NCBI GenBank assembly: GCA_002021875.1
Contig: CP018627.1
Coordinates: forward strand, 9,548,001-9,612,000
Reading direction: 5' to 3'
DNA: 64,000 nt
Origin: Streptomyces hygroscopicus
Lineage (GTDB): Bacteria; Actinomycetota; Actinomycetes; Streptomycetales; Streptomycetaceae
Below the pieces are notes generated by a model that worked only from the letters and a program-made list of their open reading frames with translations, had not been told where the DNA came from and searched no databases. A program made the translations under genes and the position numbers. Positions 33,566 through 41,424 of this stretch are shown here, piece by piece (the first letter of the stretch is position 1; each line of letters starts with the position of its first letter).

Positions 33566-35235
33566 GCTGCTGCCCCTTCGAGGAGTACGGACTTTTCGTG
33601 GTGGACGGCTGCGAGGTACTCGGCGACCGAGCGCTCGACCTCGGCCTCCGTGAGGTTCAGTTCCTGGCCGAGGAGCGCGCCGACGGCCTCGGCGGCGTCC
33701 ACGGAGGCGTCCCGGGCGAACAGCCGGGCGCGCGTCCGGCGGGAGAGCACGTCGTCGACCGAGCGGGCCAGTTCGGCGCGGGCCGCGTACACGACCTCGG
33801 CCTTGGTGTACGGGAGTCCCGCCACGATCGGCTCGGCCAGCGCCGGATCGTCCTGGATCAGATCGCCGACGAAGCGGGCCTCGGTGCCGAAGCGCTCGCC
33901 CAGGTGCGCGGCCACGCCACCGGACGCCGCGACGGCTTCGGCGTCGTAACCGGCGCCGCCGAGCAGCGGGAGGTCGGTGGTGCGGCTCTTCCCCCTGCGG
34001 CCGAGGACCGTCATCACCTTGTTGATGACGAGCTCGCCCATGTGCCGGCTGGTGGTGAGCTTGCCGCCGGTCACCGTCACCATGCCGGTGCGGCCGACGG
34101 TGATGTGGTGGTCGCGGCGCATGTCGAGCGTCGCGCCCTCGCCGCCGCCCACCAGCGGACGCAGACCGCCGATGGAGCCGATCACATCATCCGGGGTGAG
34201 CTTCCCCTCGAAGGCGGTGTTGGCCCCCTCCAGCAGGAAGTCCATCTCCTCACGGGTGCAGTGCACATCATCCCGGGAGCCCTGGTAGTCCTCGTCCGTG
34301 GTGCCCAGCACGACGCTGTTGCCCCAGCGGGTGCAGGTCGCGCGGCGGGCCCGGCCGGGGATCGGCACGGTCACCGTGCAGTTGATCCGCACCTTGTCCC
34401 AGGGCACCACGATGTGAACACCCTTGGCCGGGCGGACCTGCGGCCGGTGACCGTCGTCCGCCTTCGCGTCGAGCTCGTCGGTCCACACCCCGGTGGCGTT
34501 GACAACGGCCCGCGAGCGGATGTCGAAGGTGTCGCCGTCCGCCGTGACCCGGGCACCGGCCACCTGGTCCGTCTCCATCAGCAGACCCTCGGCCTTGGCA
34601 CCGTTGAGGATCGTCGCACCGAGCGCGGCGGCGGTGCGGACGATGGTCAGGACGAGCCGGGCGTCATCGGCACGGGCATCGAAGTACATCAGCCCGCCCC
34701 TGAGATTCTCCGCGCGCAGGGTCGGCGCCTGCGCGAGGACCTCCGGGACGGTGAGCCGCTGGTGGAGCTTGCCGATCCGCCAGCCGCCGACCAGGTCGTA
34801 CGTCCACAGCAGACCCTCGAAGCCCTTGGCGAGGCGGGCGTCGAAGATGCCGTCCTTCTCCAGGATCGGGAAGAGGAACGGCAGCCGGTGCACCAGGTGC
34901 GGGGCGTTCTTCCGGAAGCGGTGGCGCTCCAGAAGCGAGTGGCGGACCAGATTGACGTTGCCCTGCTCGATATAGCGCAGACCGCCGTGCACCATCTTCG
35001 AGGACTTCGACGACGTGCCGGAGGCGAAGTCGTCCTTCTCGATCAGGGCTGCGCGCAGCCCGCGCGAGGCGGCGTCGAGCACGGCGTACGCCCCGGTGAT
35101 GCCGCCGCCGATGATGAGCACGTCGTAGGTGTCGTCGGCCAGTTGGCGCTTGATGGCGGCCCGGTCGAGCAGCAGCGGCGTCCGACGGGTCGCCGCGGCG
35201 GCGCGCCGCGGTTTCCGGGCGGGCATGGTGATCAC
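33562..35235 (-). CDS. glpD: GlpD-type FAD-dependent glycerol-3-phosphate dehydrogenase
   Basis: A GTG at 35235, with AGGAG eight bases upstream, is the best start; the ATG at 35226 is an alternative. About 557 residues. The N-terminus has YDVLIIGGGITGAYAVLDAA followed by SRGLRAALIEKDDFASGTSS, then KMVHGGLRYIEQGNVNLVRH, all hallmarks of GlpD. The C-terminal region GTGMVTVTGGKLTTSRHMGE (read here as RTGMVTVTGGKLTTSRHMGE) closes the FAD domain, followed by the C-terminal helical domain (VVYAARAELARSVDDVLSRR). It oxidises sn-glycerol-3-phosphate, or a related polyol phosphate, to the ketone at the membrane. The upstream FGGY kinase supplies the phosphate. Confidence 0.88.
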   Translation of the reverse strand: MITMPARKPRRAAAATRRTPLLLDRAAIKRQLADDTYDVLIIGGGITGAYAVLDAASRGLRAALIEKDDFASGTSSKSSKMVHGGLRYIEQGNVNLVRHSLLERHRFRKNAPHLVHRLPFLFPILEKDGIFDARLAKGFEGLLWTYDLVGGWRIGKLHQRLTVPEVLAQAPTLRAENLRGGLMYFDARADDARLVLTIVRTAAALGATILNGAKAEGLLMETDQVAGARVTADGDTFDIRSRAVVNATGVWTDELDAKADDGHRPQVRPAKGVHIVVPWDKVRINCTVTVPIPGRARRATCTRWGNSVVLGTTDEDYQGSRDDVHCTREEMDFLLEGANTAFEGKLTPDDVIGSIGGLRPLVGGGEGATLDMRRDHHITVGRTGMVTVTGGKLTTSRHMGELVINKVMTVLGRRGKSRTTDLPLLGGAGYDAEAVAASGGVAAHLGERFGTEARFVGDLIQDDPALAEPIVAGLPYTKAEVVYAARAELARSVDDVLSRRTRARLFARDASVDAAEAVGALLGQELNLTEAEVERSVAEYLAAVHHEKSVLLEGAAA

Positions 35236-35308
35236 AACATCAACTCCTGGTGTTTCGGTACGGCGGCCGCGTGGTCGGCGGGCCACCGGTGCGACGGTCG
35301 GTGGGCCG

Positions 35309-36886
35309 TCAGCGGGGGGTGTGCGGTTCGAGCGGGCCCTCCCGCAGGGGGAGCGGCGCGGGGTCGTCGAGGTGGGCGATCAGCACGTCGCGCCAGGCGG
35401 CCCGCTGCTCGGTGCGGTCGGCCGCCGTGATCGCGGGCTCGAAGATCCGGCCGTGTGGCTGCGCCTCGACGACCTCTTCGAGCGAGGGCCACAGGCCCTG
35501 GGCGACGCCCGCCAGATAGGCGGTGCCGCGCAGGCTCGCGGTGGCGGAGTCGGCGACCCGCTCCAGTGGCAGGCCGGTCAGGTCGGCCTGGATCTGCAAC
35601 AGCGGGTCGCTGCCGGAGACGCCGCCGCCGGCCCGGAGCCGGGTGAACGGGGTGCCCATGGTGTCGGCGACCCCGTCGATCAGGTCGCACACCGAGTGCG
35701 CGATCCCGTCGAGCACGGCGCGGGCGAGATCGGCGCGGGTGGTGGCGAGAGTGAGCCCGGTGAGGGAAGCGGTGGCCTCCGGTTGCCAGACCGGCGTACG
35801 GACCCCGGCGAGCGCCGGGACGAAACGCGGGGTGCGGCCCGGCCGGGTGGGGACCCGGCCCGCTTCCTCACCGAGCTCCTTCGGCGACGCGAACAGGCCC
35901 AGATCGTCACAGAGCCAGCGCAGCGCCGAACCCACGGTGGAGGTGTATGCCTCCAGGCTGTAGTGGCTGATGTCGCCCTGCCGCCGGCCGGGCTGGGCGA
36001 GCACCCCGGAGATGTCCGGCCGGGGCAGGGCGGGCGTGGTGCCGGTCGCCGCGTCGACGAAGGCGCCGGTCCCGTACATGCACATGCCCTGCCCGACGGC
36101 GAGACCGCCGAGCGCGACGAGTGCGGCGTGCTGGTCGCCCATGGAGGCGGCCAGCGGGACGGCGATCCCGAGGGCGGCCGGGTCGGTGGTACCGAATCCG
36201 GTGTCGTCGGAGCGGAGCTCCGGCAGCAGGTCGAGGGGGAAACCGAGGTGGCTGATCCATGCCTCGTCCCAGGCGTGCCGCTCCAGCAGGTAGCCACCGG
36301 TGGATGCGGCGTTGGTCGGCGTGGTGGCGTGGACGGCGCCGCCGGTGAGGCGCCAGATCAGCCAGGTGTCGACGGTGCCGAAGAGCAGCCGGCCCTGGCG
36401 GTGCGCGGCGGCCACCTCGGGGTGCTCGGCGATCTGCCGGGCGGCCCAGAGGAACGGGGCGCGGGCGCCGACCGGCCGGCCCTGCCGGGCGAGCAGGACG
36501 GCGTCCCACTCCGCCTCGTAGGCGGTGAGCTCATGGGCGTACCGGCGGTCCTGCCACACCACCGCGGGCAGTAGCGGCTGCCCGGTGACGCGGTCCCACA
36601 GCATCGCGGTGGCCCGCTGGGTGGAGAGCGCGACGGCGGTGATCTCGATGCCGTCCTCGCGCGCCCCGCCGACGGCCCGCCGCGCCACCTCGAGGGTGGC
36701 GGTCCAGATCTCCATCGGGTCCTGCTCGACCGAGAGGTCGTTCGGATGGCTGACCTTGATCGGCCGGTAGAACACCTCGTGGGTGGCGCCCGAGTCGAGG
36801 ACGACTCCGGCCCTGGTGCCAGTGGTGCCCTCGTCGATGGACAGCACACCACGCCGTGGGGCGGCGCCGGGGAACGTCTGGGTCAT
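35309..36886 (-). CDS. FGGY-family carbohydrate kinase, glycerol-kinase-like
   Basis: The ATG at 36886 has AAAGAG six bases upstream; 525 residues. The N-terminal phosphate-binding loop is GVLSIDEGTTGTRAGVVLDS, close to the DQGTTSSRA loop of glycerol kinase; VVWQDRRYAHELTAYE is the first substrate segment, and LRAGGGVSGSDPLLQIQADL is the C-terminal adenosine motif. The glycerol-kinase pattern SMGDQHAALVA with its catalytic Asp is present. It phosphorylates a polyol, most simply glycerol, though a close polyol (erythritol, for example) cannot be excluded. It sits between the transporter and GlpD, matching the order uptake, phosphorylation, oxidation. Confidence 0.83.
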   Translation of the reverse strand: MTQTFPGAAPRRGVLSIDEGTTGTRAGVVLDSGATHEVFYRPIKVSHPNDLSVEQDPMEIWTATLEVARRAVGGAREDGIEITAVALSTQRATAMLWDRVTGQPLLPAVVWQDRRYAHELTAYEAEWDAVLLARQGRPVGARAPFLWAARQIAEHPEVAAAHRQGRLLFGTVDTWLIWRLTGGAVHATTPTNAASTGGYLLERHAWDEAWISHLGFPLDLLPELRSDDTGFGTTDPAALGIAVPLAASMGDQHAALVALGGLAVGQGMCMYGTGAFVDAATGTTPALPRPDISGVLAQPGRRQGDISHYSLEAYTSTVGSALRWLCDDLGLFASPKELGEEAGRVPTRPGRTPRFVPALAGVRTPVWQPEATASLTGLTLATTRADLARAVLDGIAHSVCDLIDGVADTMGTPFTRLRAGGGVSGSDPLLQIQADLTGLPLERVADSATASLRGTAYLAGVAQGLWPSLEEVVEAQPHGRIFEPAITAADRTEQRAAWRDVLIAHLDDPAPLPLREGPLEPHTPR

Positions 36887-37024
36887 GGCAGCTCTTTCAT
36901 TCGAGCACCGCGAGCGAGCCGTGCGGAGGGATACGGAGGGGACGGATGCGGAGGGGAGGGACAGGGAAGCGACGCGCACGGAGGGGAGGGGACCACCGCG
37001 CGGTGGGTCAGGTCCGGCGGTGGG

Positions 37025-38455
37025 TCAGCGCGCCGTCACGGAGAGCGCCGCAGTGGCGTCGCGGTCCTGCCCGGCGACCTCGTCGGGCGAGGCGGCCTTC
37101 ATCGGGTCCCACTTGATCACCAGGCAGGTGATCAGGCCGAGCAGCGGCACGACGGACAGCGTCAAGAAGGTGTCGGCGAGTCCGAGCGAGTCCTTGATCT
37201 GTGGGAAGACATACAGGCCGGCGACACTGCCGAAGCTGCCGACCATCCCGGTGACACCGGTGCCCAGGGCGCGGACATCGCTGCTGTACGAGAGCGCCGC
37301 GATGGACTTGCCGTTGGCACCGGGGCCCGCGGAGTGGCAGAGGATGAACAGCACCGGCAGCAGGAACGCCACGGCCATGGGCACCTTCTCGAAGGTTAGT
37401 CCCATCGCCACCAGGGCCACGAAGACCCCGGCGAAGCCGGCAGCGGAGCTGAGCCGCAGCCCGAGGCGGCGGCCGAAGAACGCGGACAGCAGCCCGCCCG
37501 CGATACCGAAGGCGTTGAAAACCATCGAGCCGACGGTGGCCTTCTCGAAGCTCTCGCCGAAGATCGTCAGGCTGATCAGCGGGAGGTACCAGCCGACCGC
37601 GAAGTACTGCATCGACTGCCCGAGCGAGATCACCGACGAGAGGATCGTGCGCGGCAGATACTCGCCCTTGAACAGCAGCCCGGTCTGGCGGAACCCGACG
37701 ACCGGTGCCTCAGCCGCGGTGCGGGTCATCGGGTCGGACGTATCGACGACTGCCTTGATCCCGTAGATCCGGTCCAGGTTGGTGACGGACTCGTCCAGCC
37801 GGCCCTTGCCGGCCAGCCAGGTGGGGCTCTCCTTGAGCATCAGCGCCTGGCTCAGCAGCAGCGCGATGGCGAAGACCGCGGCCGAGCCGACCGACCAGCG
37901 CCAGATGTCCGAGCCGACATCCAGGTTGAAGAAGAGCAGGGCCAGGGCGAGGTTGCTGGTGGTGGCGACGTACCAGACGGCTTGCCACAGGTTGAGCCGG
38001 CCGCCCAGCTTCGTGGGCGTGTACTCGGCGAGCAGCGCCATGGCGACCGCGAAGTCGATGCCGTACGCGACACCCACCAGGACCCGGCCGAGCCAGACGA
38101 CGGTGAAGTCACCGGCGAAGGCGGCGAGCAGGGCGCCCGCGATGGCGAACACCTTGGCGATGAGCAGCGGGGGGACGCGGCCGATGCGGGTGGCGAGCCA
38201 GCCACCGAGGGGGTTGAAGATGATGGCCAGCGCTGGAGCGGTGGCCGTGAGGATCGAGACTTGGGTGCTGGTGAGCTCCATCTGGGTCGTCATGGGCCCC
38301 AGACCGGCGCTCAGCGCCGCGTTCGAGTAGGCGTCGAGGAACAGCCCGCCGAACACGAGGAACCAGATGATCCGCGCCCGACCGGTGATCTTTCCCAGCC
38401 CATCGATGAGCGCAACGACATCGGCGACGCCTTTGACGCTCGGACGTTGTGCCAT
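37025..38455 (-). CDS. MFS transporter, probable polyol/sugar porter
   Basis: This 476-residue protein has 12 predicted helices. The sequence GLFLDAYSNAALSAGLGPMT resembles the first helix of MFS sugar/organic-acid porters, and the loop IFNPLGGWLATRIGRVPPLL is the classical G-x-x-x-D/R-G-R-x-x family loop between helices 2 and 3. AYGIDFAVAMALLAEYTPTK and WRWSVGSAAVFAIALLLSQ follow. It is the first gene of the minus-strand operon and would import the polyol that the FGGY kinase phosphorylates. The usual glycerol facilitator GlpF is absent, suggesting active uptake of a substrate other than plain glycerol. Confidence 0.8.
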   Translation of the reverse strand: MAQRPSVKGVADVVALIDGLGKITGRARIIWFLVFGGLFLDAYSNAALSAGLGPMTTQMELTSTQVSILTATAPALAIIFNPLGGWLATRIGRVPPLLIAKVFAIAGALLAAFAGDFTVVWLGRVLVGVAYGIDFAVAMALLAEYTPTKLGGRLNLWQAVWYVATTSNLALALLFFNLDVGSDIWRWSVGSAAVFAIALLLSQALMLKESPTWLAGKGRLDESVTNLDRIYGIKAVVDTSDPMTRTAAEAPVVGFRQTGLLFKGEYLPRTILSSVISLGQSMQYFAVGWYLPLISLTIFGESFEKATVGSMVFNAFGIAGGLLSAFFGRRLGLRLSSAAGFAGVFVALVAMGLTFEKVPMAVAFLLPVLFILCHSAGPGANGKSIAALSYSSDVRALGTGVTGMVGSFGSVAGLYVFPQIKDSLGLADTFLTLSVVPLLGLITCLVIKWDPMKAASPDEVAGQDRDATAALSVTAR

Positions 38456-38642
38456 GAATCCGCCTTCGAGGAAGACCTACCGGCGGCACGGGGAGCACAG
38501 AAACAGGCACGACGAAGCCACCGACAGGTGGTCTATGTCTGTGCCTGCCAAAAAACTGCGGAGAGCGCCGCAGCGCGTGAACTGCTGGAACTGCCGATTA
38601 CGCTGCAGCGAGATTAGGAACCAGCCATGAGGAACGTCAAGG

Positions 38643-38664
38643 GTTTCGGCCAGGTTACCGAAAC
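38643..38664. promoter_or_regulatory. Candidate operator upstream of the polyol operon
   Basis: A perfect inverted repeat GTTTCGG-N8-CCGAAAC lies 190 bases upstream of the transporter start, in the 400-base gap between the minus-strand operon and the SnoaL-like gene. A/T-flanked dyads of this kind are bound by IclR-type regulators, the family that includes GylR of Streptomyces glycerol operons; no such gene is adjacent. Apart from it the gap from 38456 to 38856 shows no gene. Confidence 0.45.
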
Positions 38665-38856
38665 GTGACGGCCTGGGCTTCAGCGGGTCCTGCGGGAGCT
38701 GGGAGGGGCTGCCGACGGATCCAGGGCGAACTCATCCGGCTCGGACACCCGGTCGGCTCCGGCCAAAGGGAGGACTTGGCAGCCCAGGTCCGCCTGGCCT
38801 CGGGGCGGCTGTGGCCCGGAGTGCCTAGGCTGTCACCGCTGCGGAAGGGCGGTGCC

Positions 38857-39261
38857 ATGGATACTGACTCCCGGACCAGGGCCGCGATCGAGGAGCATTG
38901 GCGGGCCTCGGAACGCGGGAACACCGAAGCCGAGCACGCCATCTACGCCACGGACGCGATCCTGGACTACCCGCAGTCGGGTGAGCGGTTCCGGGGCCGA
39001 GCGACAATCTCGGCGCAGCGCGGCGGGCACCCTGCCGACCGGCACTTCACCGTCCAGCGGATCACCGGCCATGCCAATCTGTGGGTGAGCGAATGCCTCA
39101 TCACCTACGACGGGGTGCCTTCGTACTCGGTGAGCATCATGGAATTCGCCGGCCGGCACGTGGTGCACGAGACGCAGTACTTCGCCGACCGCTTCGGCGC
39201 GCCGGCCCGGCGGGCCGCGCTCGCGGAGCCGATGCCGGGCCGGACCATCGCCGGAGCCTGA
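38857..39261 (+). CDS. SnoaL-like / NTF2-fold protein
   Basis: The ATG at 38857 is preceded by a GGAAGGG stretch; 134 residues. The pattern is that of small NTF2-like proteins: a first helix (TRAAIEEHWRASERGNTEAE), then AIYATDAILDYPQSGERFRG, the central RHFTVQRITGHANLWVSECL strand, and a final strand region HVVHETQYFADRFG. Members act as hydroxynitrile-type, ketosteroid-isomerase-like or polyketide cyclases, or simply bind small ligands. The Asp and Tyr in the first strand (DYPQSGERF) could line the pocket. The gene stands alone, downstream of the polyol promoter region. The function is unknown. Confidence 0.75.
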   Translation: MDTDSRTRAAIEEHWRASERGNTEAEHAIYATDAILDYPQSGERFRGRATISAQRGGHPADRHFTVQRITGHANLWVSECLITYDGVPSYSVSIMEFAGRHVVHETQYFADRFGAPARRAALAEPMPGRTIAGA

Positions 39262-39328
39262 TCCTCGGCCTCCTTCGGGTCGGCCGGGTGGCCCGCCTGT
39301 CACTGTGTTGCCACGGCACCGCGGTCAG

Positions 39329-40165
39329 CTATGCCGATGCGAGGGTGAGCTCGTGGGCCCGCTGCCACAGCCGGGCGGCGAGATCCGGGTCCGCGGCGGG
39401 GGCACGCAGTGGCTCCGGCTCGAGCCGGTTGTAGAAGACGTTTCTCAGTTTGCCGCGGTCGGTGGTGGCGATCTTGATGATGGGCTCGGCGCCCTCCTCC
39501 GGTGACCGCGTCAGGCGCCGGCCGATCAGGCTCGCCTTTGCTGCCGTGATCAGTGCGGAGTCGCGGTCGAGGCCGGAGCGGACGGTGCCGGGGTGGAACG
39601 CGACAGCGGTCATGGTGTCCGGTGCCCGGCGGTTGATCTCGGCGGCATGTACGACACTTGCCAGCTTCGAGGCGTTGTACGAGCGCATCTGTGCGTAACG
39701 GCGCCGATTCTGGTCCAGATCGTCCGGGTCGAGCTTGCCGAACCGGTAGAGATTGGAGCCGGTGTTGATGACAAGGGCGGAGGAGGACCGCAGGAGCTTC
39801 TCCCGGAGAAGCGATGTCAGCAGGAAAGGAGCTAGGAAATTGACCTGCATCGTCAATTCATGGCCGTCTGGCGTCGTTTGCCGCTTAGGCGAAACGATAC
39901 CGGCGTTGTTGACCAGGATGTCGATCCGCGGAATGCGGGAGATCAGGTGCTGAGCGAGTTCGCGCACTTCGCTGAAGCGCGCGAAGTCCGCGGGAAGGGC
40001 GGTGCCGCCGACTTCGTCGGCGACGGCGCGGGTTCTGCTCACCGCGCGGCCCACGACGACGACTGACGCGCCCATCGCGGCCAACTGCCGTGCCGCGGCC
40101 GCGCCGACGCCGGAACTGGCGCCGGTGACGACGGCGGTCAGGCCGTCAAGTGTTTCTGCTGCCAT
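39329..40165 (-). CDS. Short-chain dehydrogenase/reductase (SDR)
   Basis: This 278-residue protein has the classical SDR layout: cofactor loop LTAVVTGASSGVGAAAARQL (TGxxxGxG), NNAG in IDILVNNAGIVSPKR, catalytic Ser in ALVINTGSNLYRFG and the Tyr-Lys pair in MRSYNASKLASVVHAAEI. The final AFHPGTVRSGLDRDS loop binds cofactor. The retinol-dehydrogenase-like pattern (long spacer between Ser and Tyr) suggests a lipophilic alcohol or ketone. It is divergent from the XRE regulator at 40268, with a strong hairpin between them, so the two probably form a regulator-target pair. Confidence 0.87.
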   Translation of the reverse strand: MAAETLDGLTAVVTGASSGVGAAAARQLAAMGASVVVVGRAVSRTRAVADEVGGTALPADFARFSEVRELAQHLISRIPRIDILVNNAGIVSPKRQTTPDGHELTMQVNFLAPFLLTSLLREKLLRSSSALVINTGSNLYRFGKLDPDDLDQNRRRYAQMRSYNASKLASVVHAAEINRRAPDTMTAVAFHPGTVRSGLDRDSALITAAKASLIGRRLTRSPEEGAEPIIKIATTDRGKLRNVFYNRLEPEPLRAPAADPDLAARLWQRAHELTLASA

Positions 40166-40210
40166 GGACCGGACGCTAGATCCCGCGTTGCGGCTGAGGA
40201 AGTGAGCCGT

Positions 40211-40237
40211 GACCCTGGTGCTGCCGGCACCAGGGTC
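40211..40237. promoter_or_regulatory. Perfect dyad between SDR and XRE genes
   Basis: Eleven-base arms GACCCTGGTGC and GCACCAGGGTC pair perfectly around loop TGCCG. The site is 46 bases upstream of the SDR start and 30 bases before the XRE start, too short a space for a terminator to serve a purpose. An operator for the XRE protein or a leader hairpin in its mRNA is more likely. Confidence 0.55.
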
Positions 40238-40267
40238 CGGGGCTCGTTCCGGCTTACTCTTGCCCTC

Positions 40268-41080
40268 ATGAACGACCGCACCGCGAATCTGCTGGGCGAT
40301 TATCTGCGGGCTCGTCGCGAGGTACTGCGCCCTGCGGATGTCGGTCTCCCGGAGACCACACGTCGGCGCGTGCCCGGCCTGCGCCGCGAGGAAGTCGCGA
40401 CGCTCTCCGGTATCAGTGTGGACTACTACCTTGGCCTGGAACAGGGACGTGACCGGCGGCCGTCCGCGGAGATCCTCCGGGCGCTCGCTCAGACTTTACG
40501 GCTCGACGAGTCCGCGACCACGCACTTGTTCGCGCTCGCCCATTCCGTCCCGGGTTCGCGCGGACGTGCTCACCGTCATCGGGTTTCTCCCACCTTGGCC
40601 CGGCTGATCGACTCCTGGCCGGCGACCCCCGCGTTCGTACAGACCCAGACGTTCCTGGTGCTGGCGGCGAATCCGCTGGCCCAGGCCCTCTCGCCCGCAC
40701 ACACACCGGGGACCAACCTCCTCCGGACCGTGTTTTTGGACCCGGACACCTTCCCGGTCGAACCGGATCCGCGTCAGGACTTCGTGGCCTGCCTGCGCGG
40801 GCTGGCCGGCGCGGAGGTCGGCGATCCGGACCTGGCGGCGCTGGTAGGCGAACTGTCCATGCGCAGCGAGAGCTTCCGGCATCTTTGGGCCAGGCACGAT
40901 GTCCGGGGCCGCACCAATGGCAGGGCTACGATCGCTCACCCGCGGGTCGGTACCCTCACGCTCGATCTCGAACGGCTTCTCGTGCCCTCCGCACCGGGCC
41001 AGCAACTGGTGGTCTATTCCGCAGAGCCGGACAGCCCGTCACATAAGGCACTGCAACTGCTCGCGGAATTGGCCGACTGA
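40268..41080 (+). CDS. XRE-family regulator, MmyB-like, with a TTA codon
   Basis: The ATG at 40268 gives 270 residues. The N-terminal helix-turn-helix is typical of the MmyB group: RRRVPGLRREEVATLSGISV then DYYLGLEQGRDRRPSAEILR. The C-terminal MmyB-like ligand domain follows (about residues 105-265), with TFLVLAANPLAQALS and RSESFRHLWARHDVRG, the wording of these proteins. Leu77 is encoded by TTA (40496-40498), the codon read only by the bldA tRNA in Streptomyces, so translation may await development or late growth. It is divergent from an SDR gene, the arrangement usual for this regulator type. Confidence 0.88.
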   Translation: MNDRTANLLGDYLRARREVLRPADVGLPETTRRRVPGLRREEVATLSGISVDYYLGLEQGRDRRPSAEILRALAQTLRLDESATTHLFALAHSVPGSRGRAHRHRVSPTLARLIDSWPATPAFVQTQTFLVLAANPLAQALSPAHTPGTNLLRTVFLDPDTFPVEPDPRQDFVACLRGLAGAEVGDPDLAALVGELSMRSESFRHLWARHDVRGRTNGRATIAHPRVGTLTLDLERLLVPSAPGQQLVVYSAEPDSPSHKALQLLAELAD

Positions 41081-41424
41081 GGCGGTGGGCGGGGGCTCGC
41101 TGTGCGTTCGCTACGGAGAGTGTGTGACCCCGGTGGCGGTGGGGTGTTGGGCCGGAAAATCGCGTGATCTGCCGCACATTTCGGTGAGTTTATTGCGACG
41201 CCTGTGTTTCTGTCACATGACGCATTCACGTGGCCGGCACTCCCGCGTCGTGCGGTGTTTCAGTGAATGCCTTGGGGCGGTATCCCGCGTGCGTAGTTTT
41301 CGGTATTCAAAAGGGGATGGTCTGCATGAAGGGGAGTGAGTGGTCACTCTCAGCGACAGGTTGACCGCCTGTCATGACCACCAGTTGACTACCGATCATC
41401 ACTCTCCCCCCACAGAGGACTCTC
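41081..41424 (+). promoter_or_regulatory. Promoter/leader of the megasynthase operon with nested hairpins
   Basis: The 344 bases before the first megasynthase gene hold no gene. In its last 90 bases are nested inverted repeats: an outer GTGGTCA (41340-41346) with TGACCAC (41375-41381), an inner GACAGG (41355-41360) with CCTGTC (41368-41373), and an overlapping GAGTGA-N4-TCACTC (41334-41349) that would compete with the outer pair. The section is more A/T-rich than its surroundings. The ribosome site AGAGGA lies five bases before the ATG at 41425. The leader could be regulatory, by repressor binding or alternative RNA folds. Confidence 0.45.
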
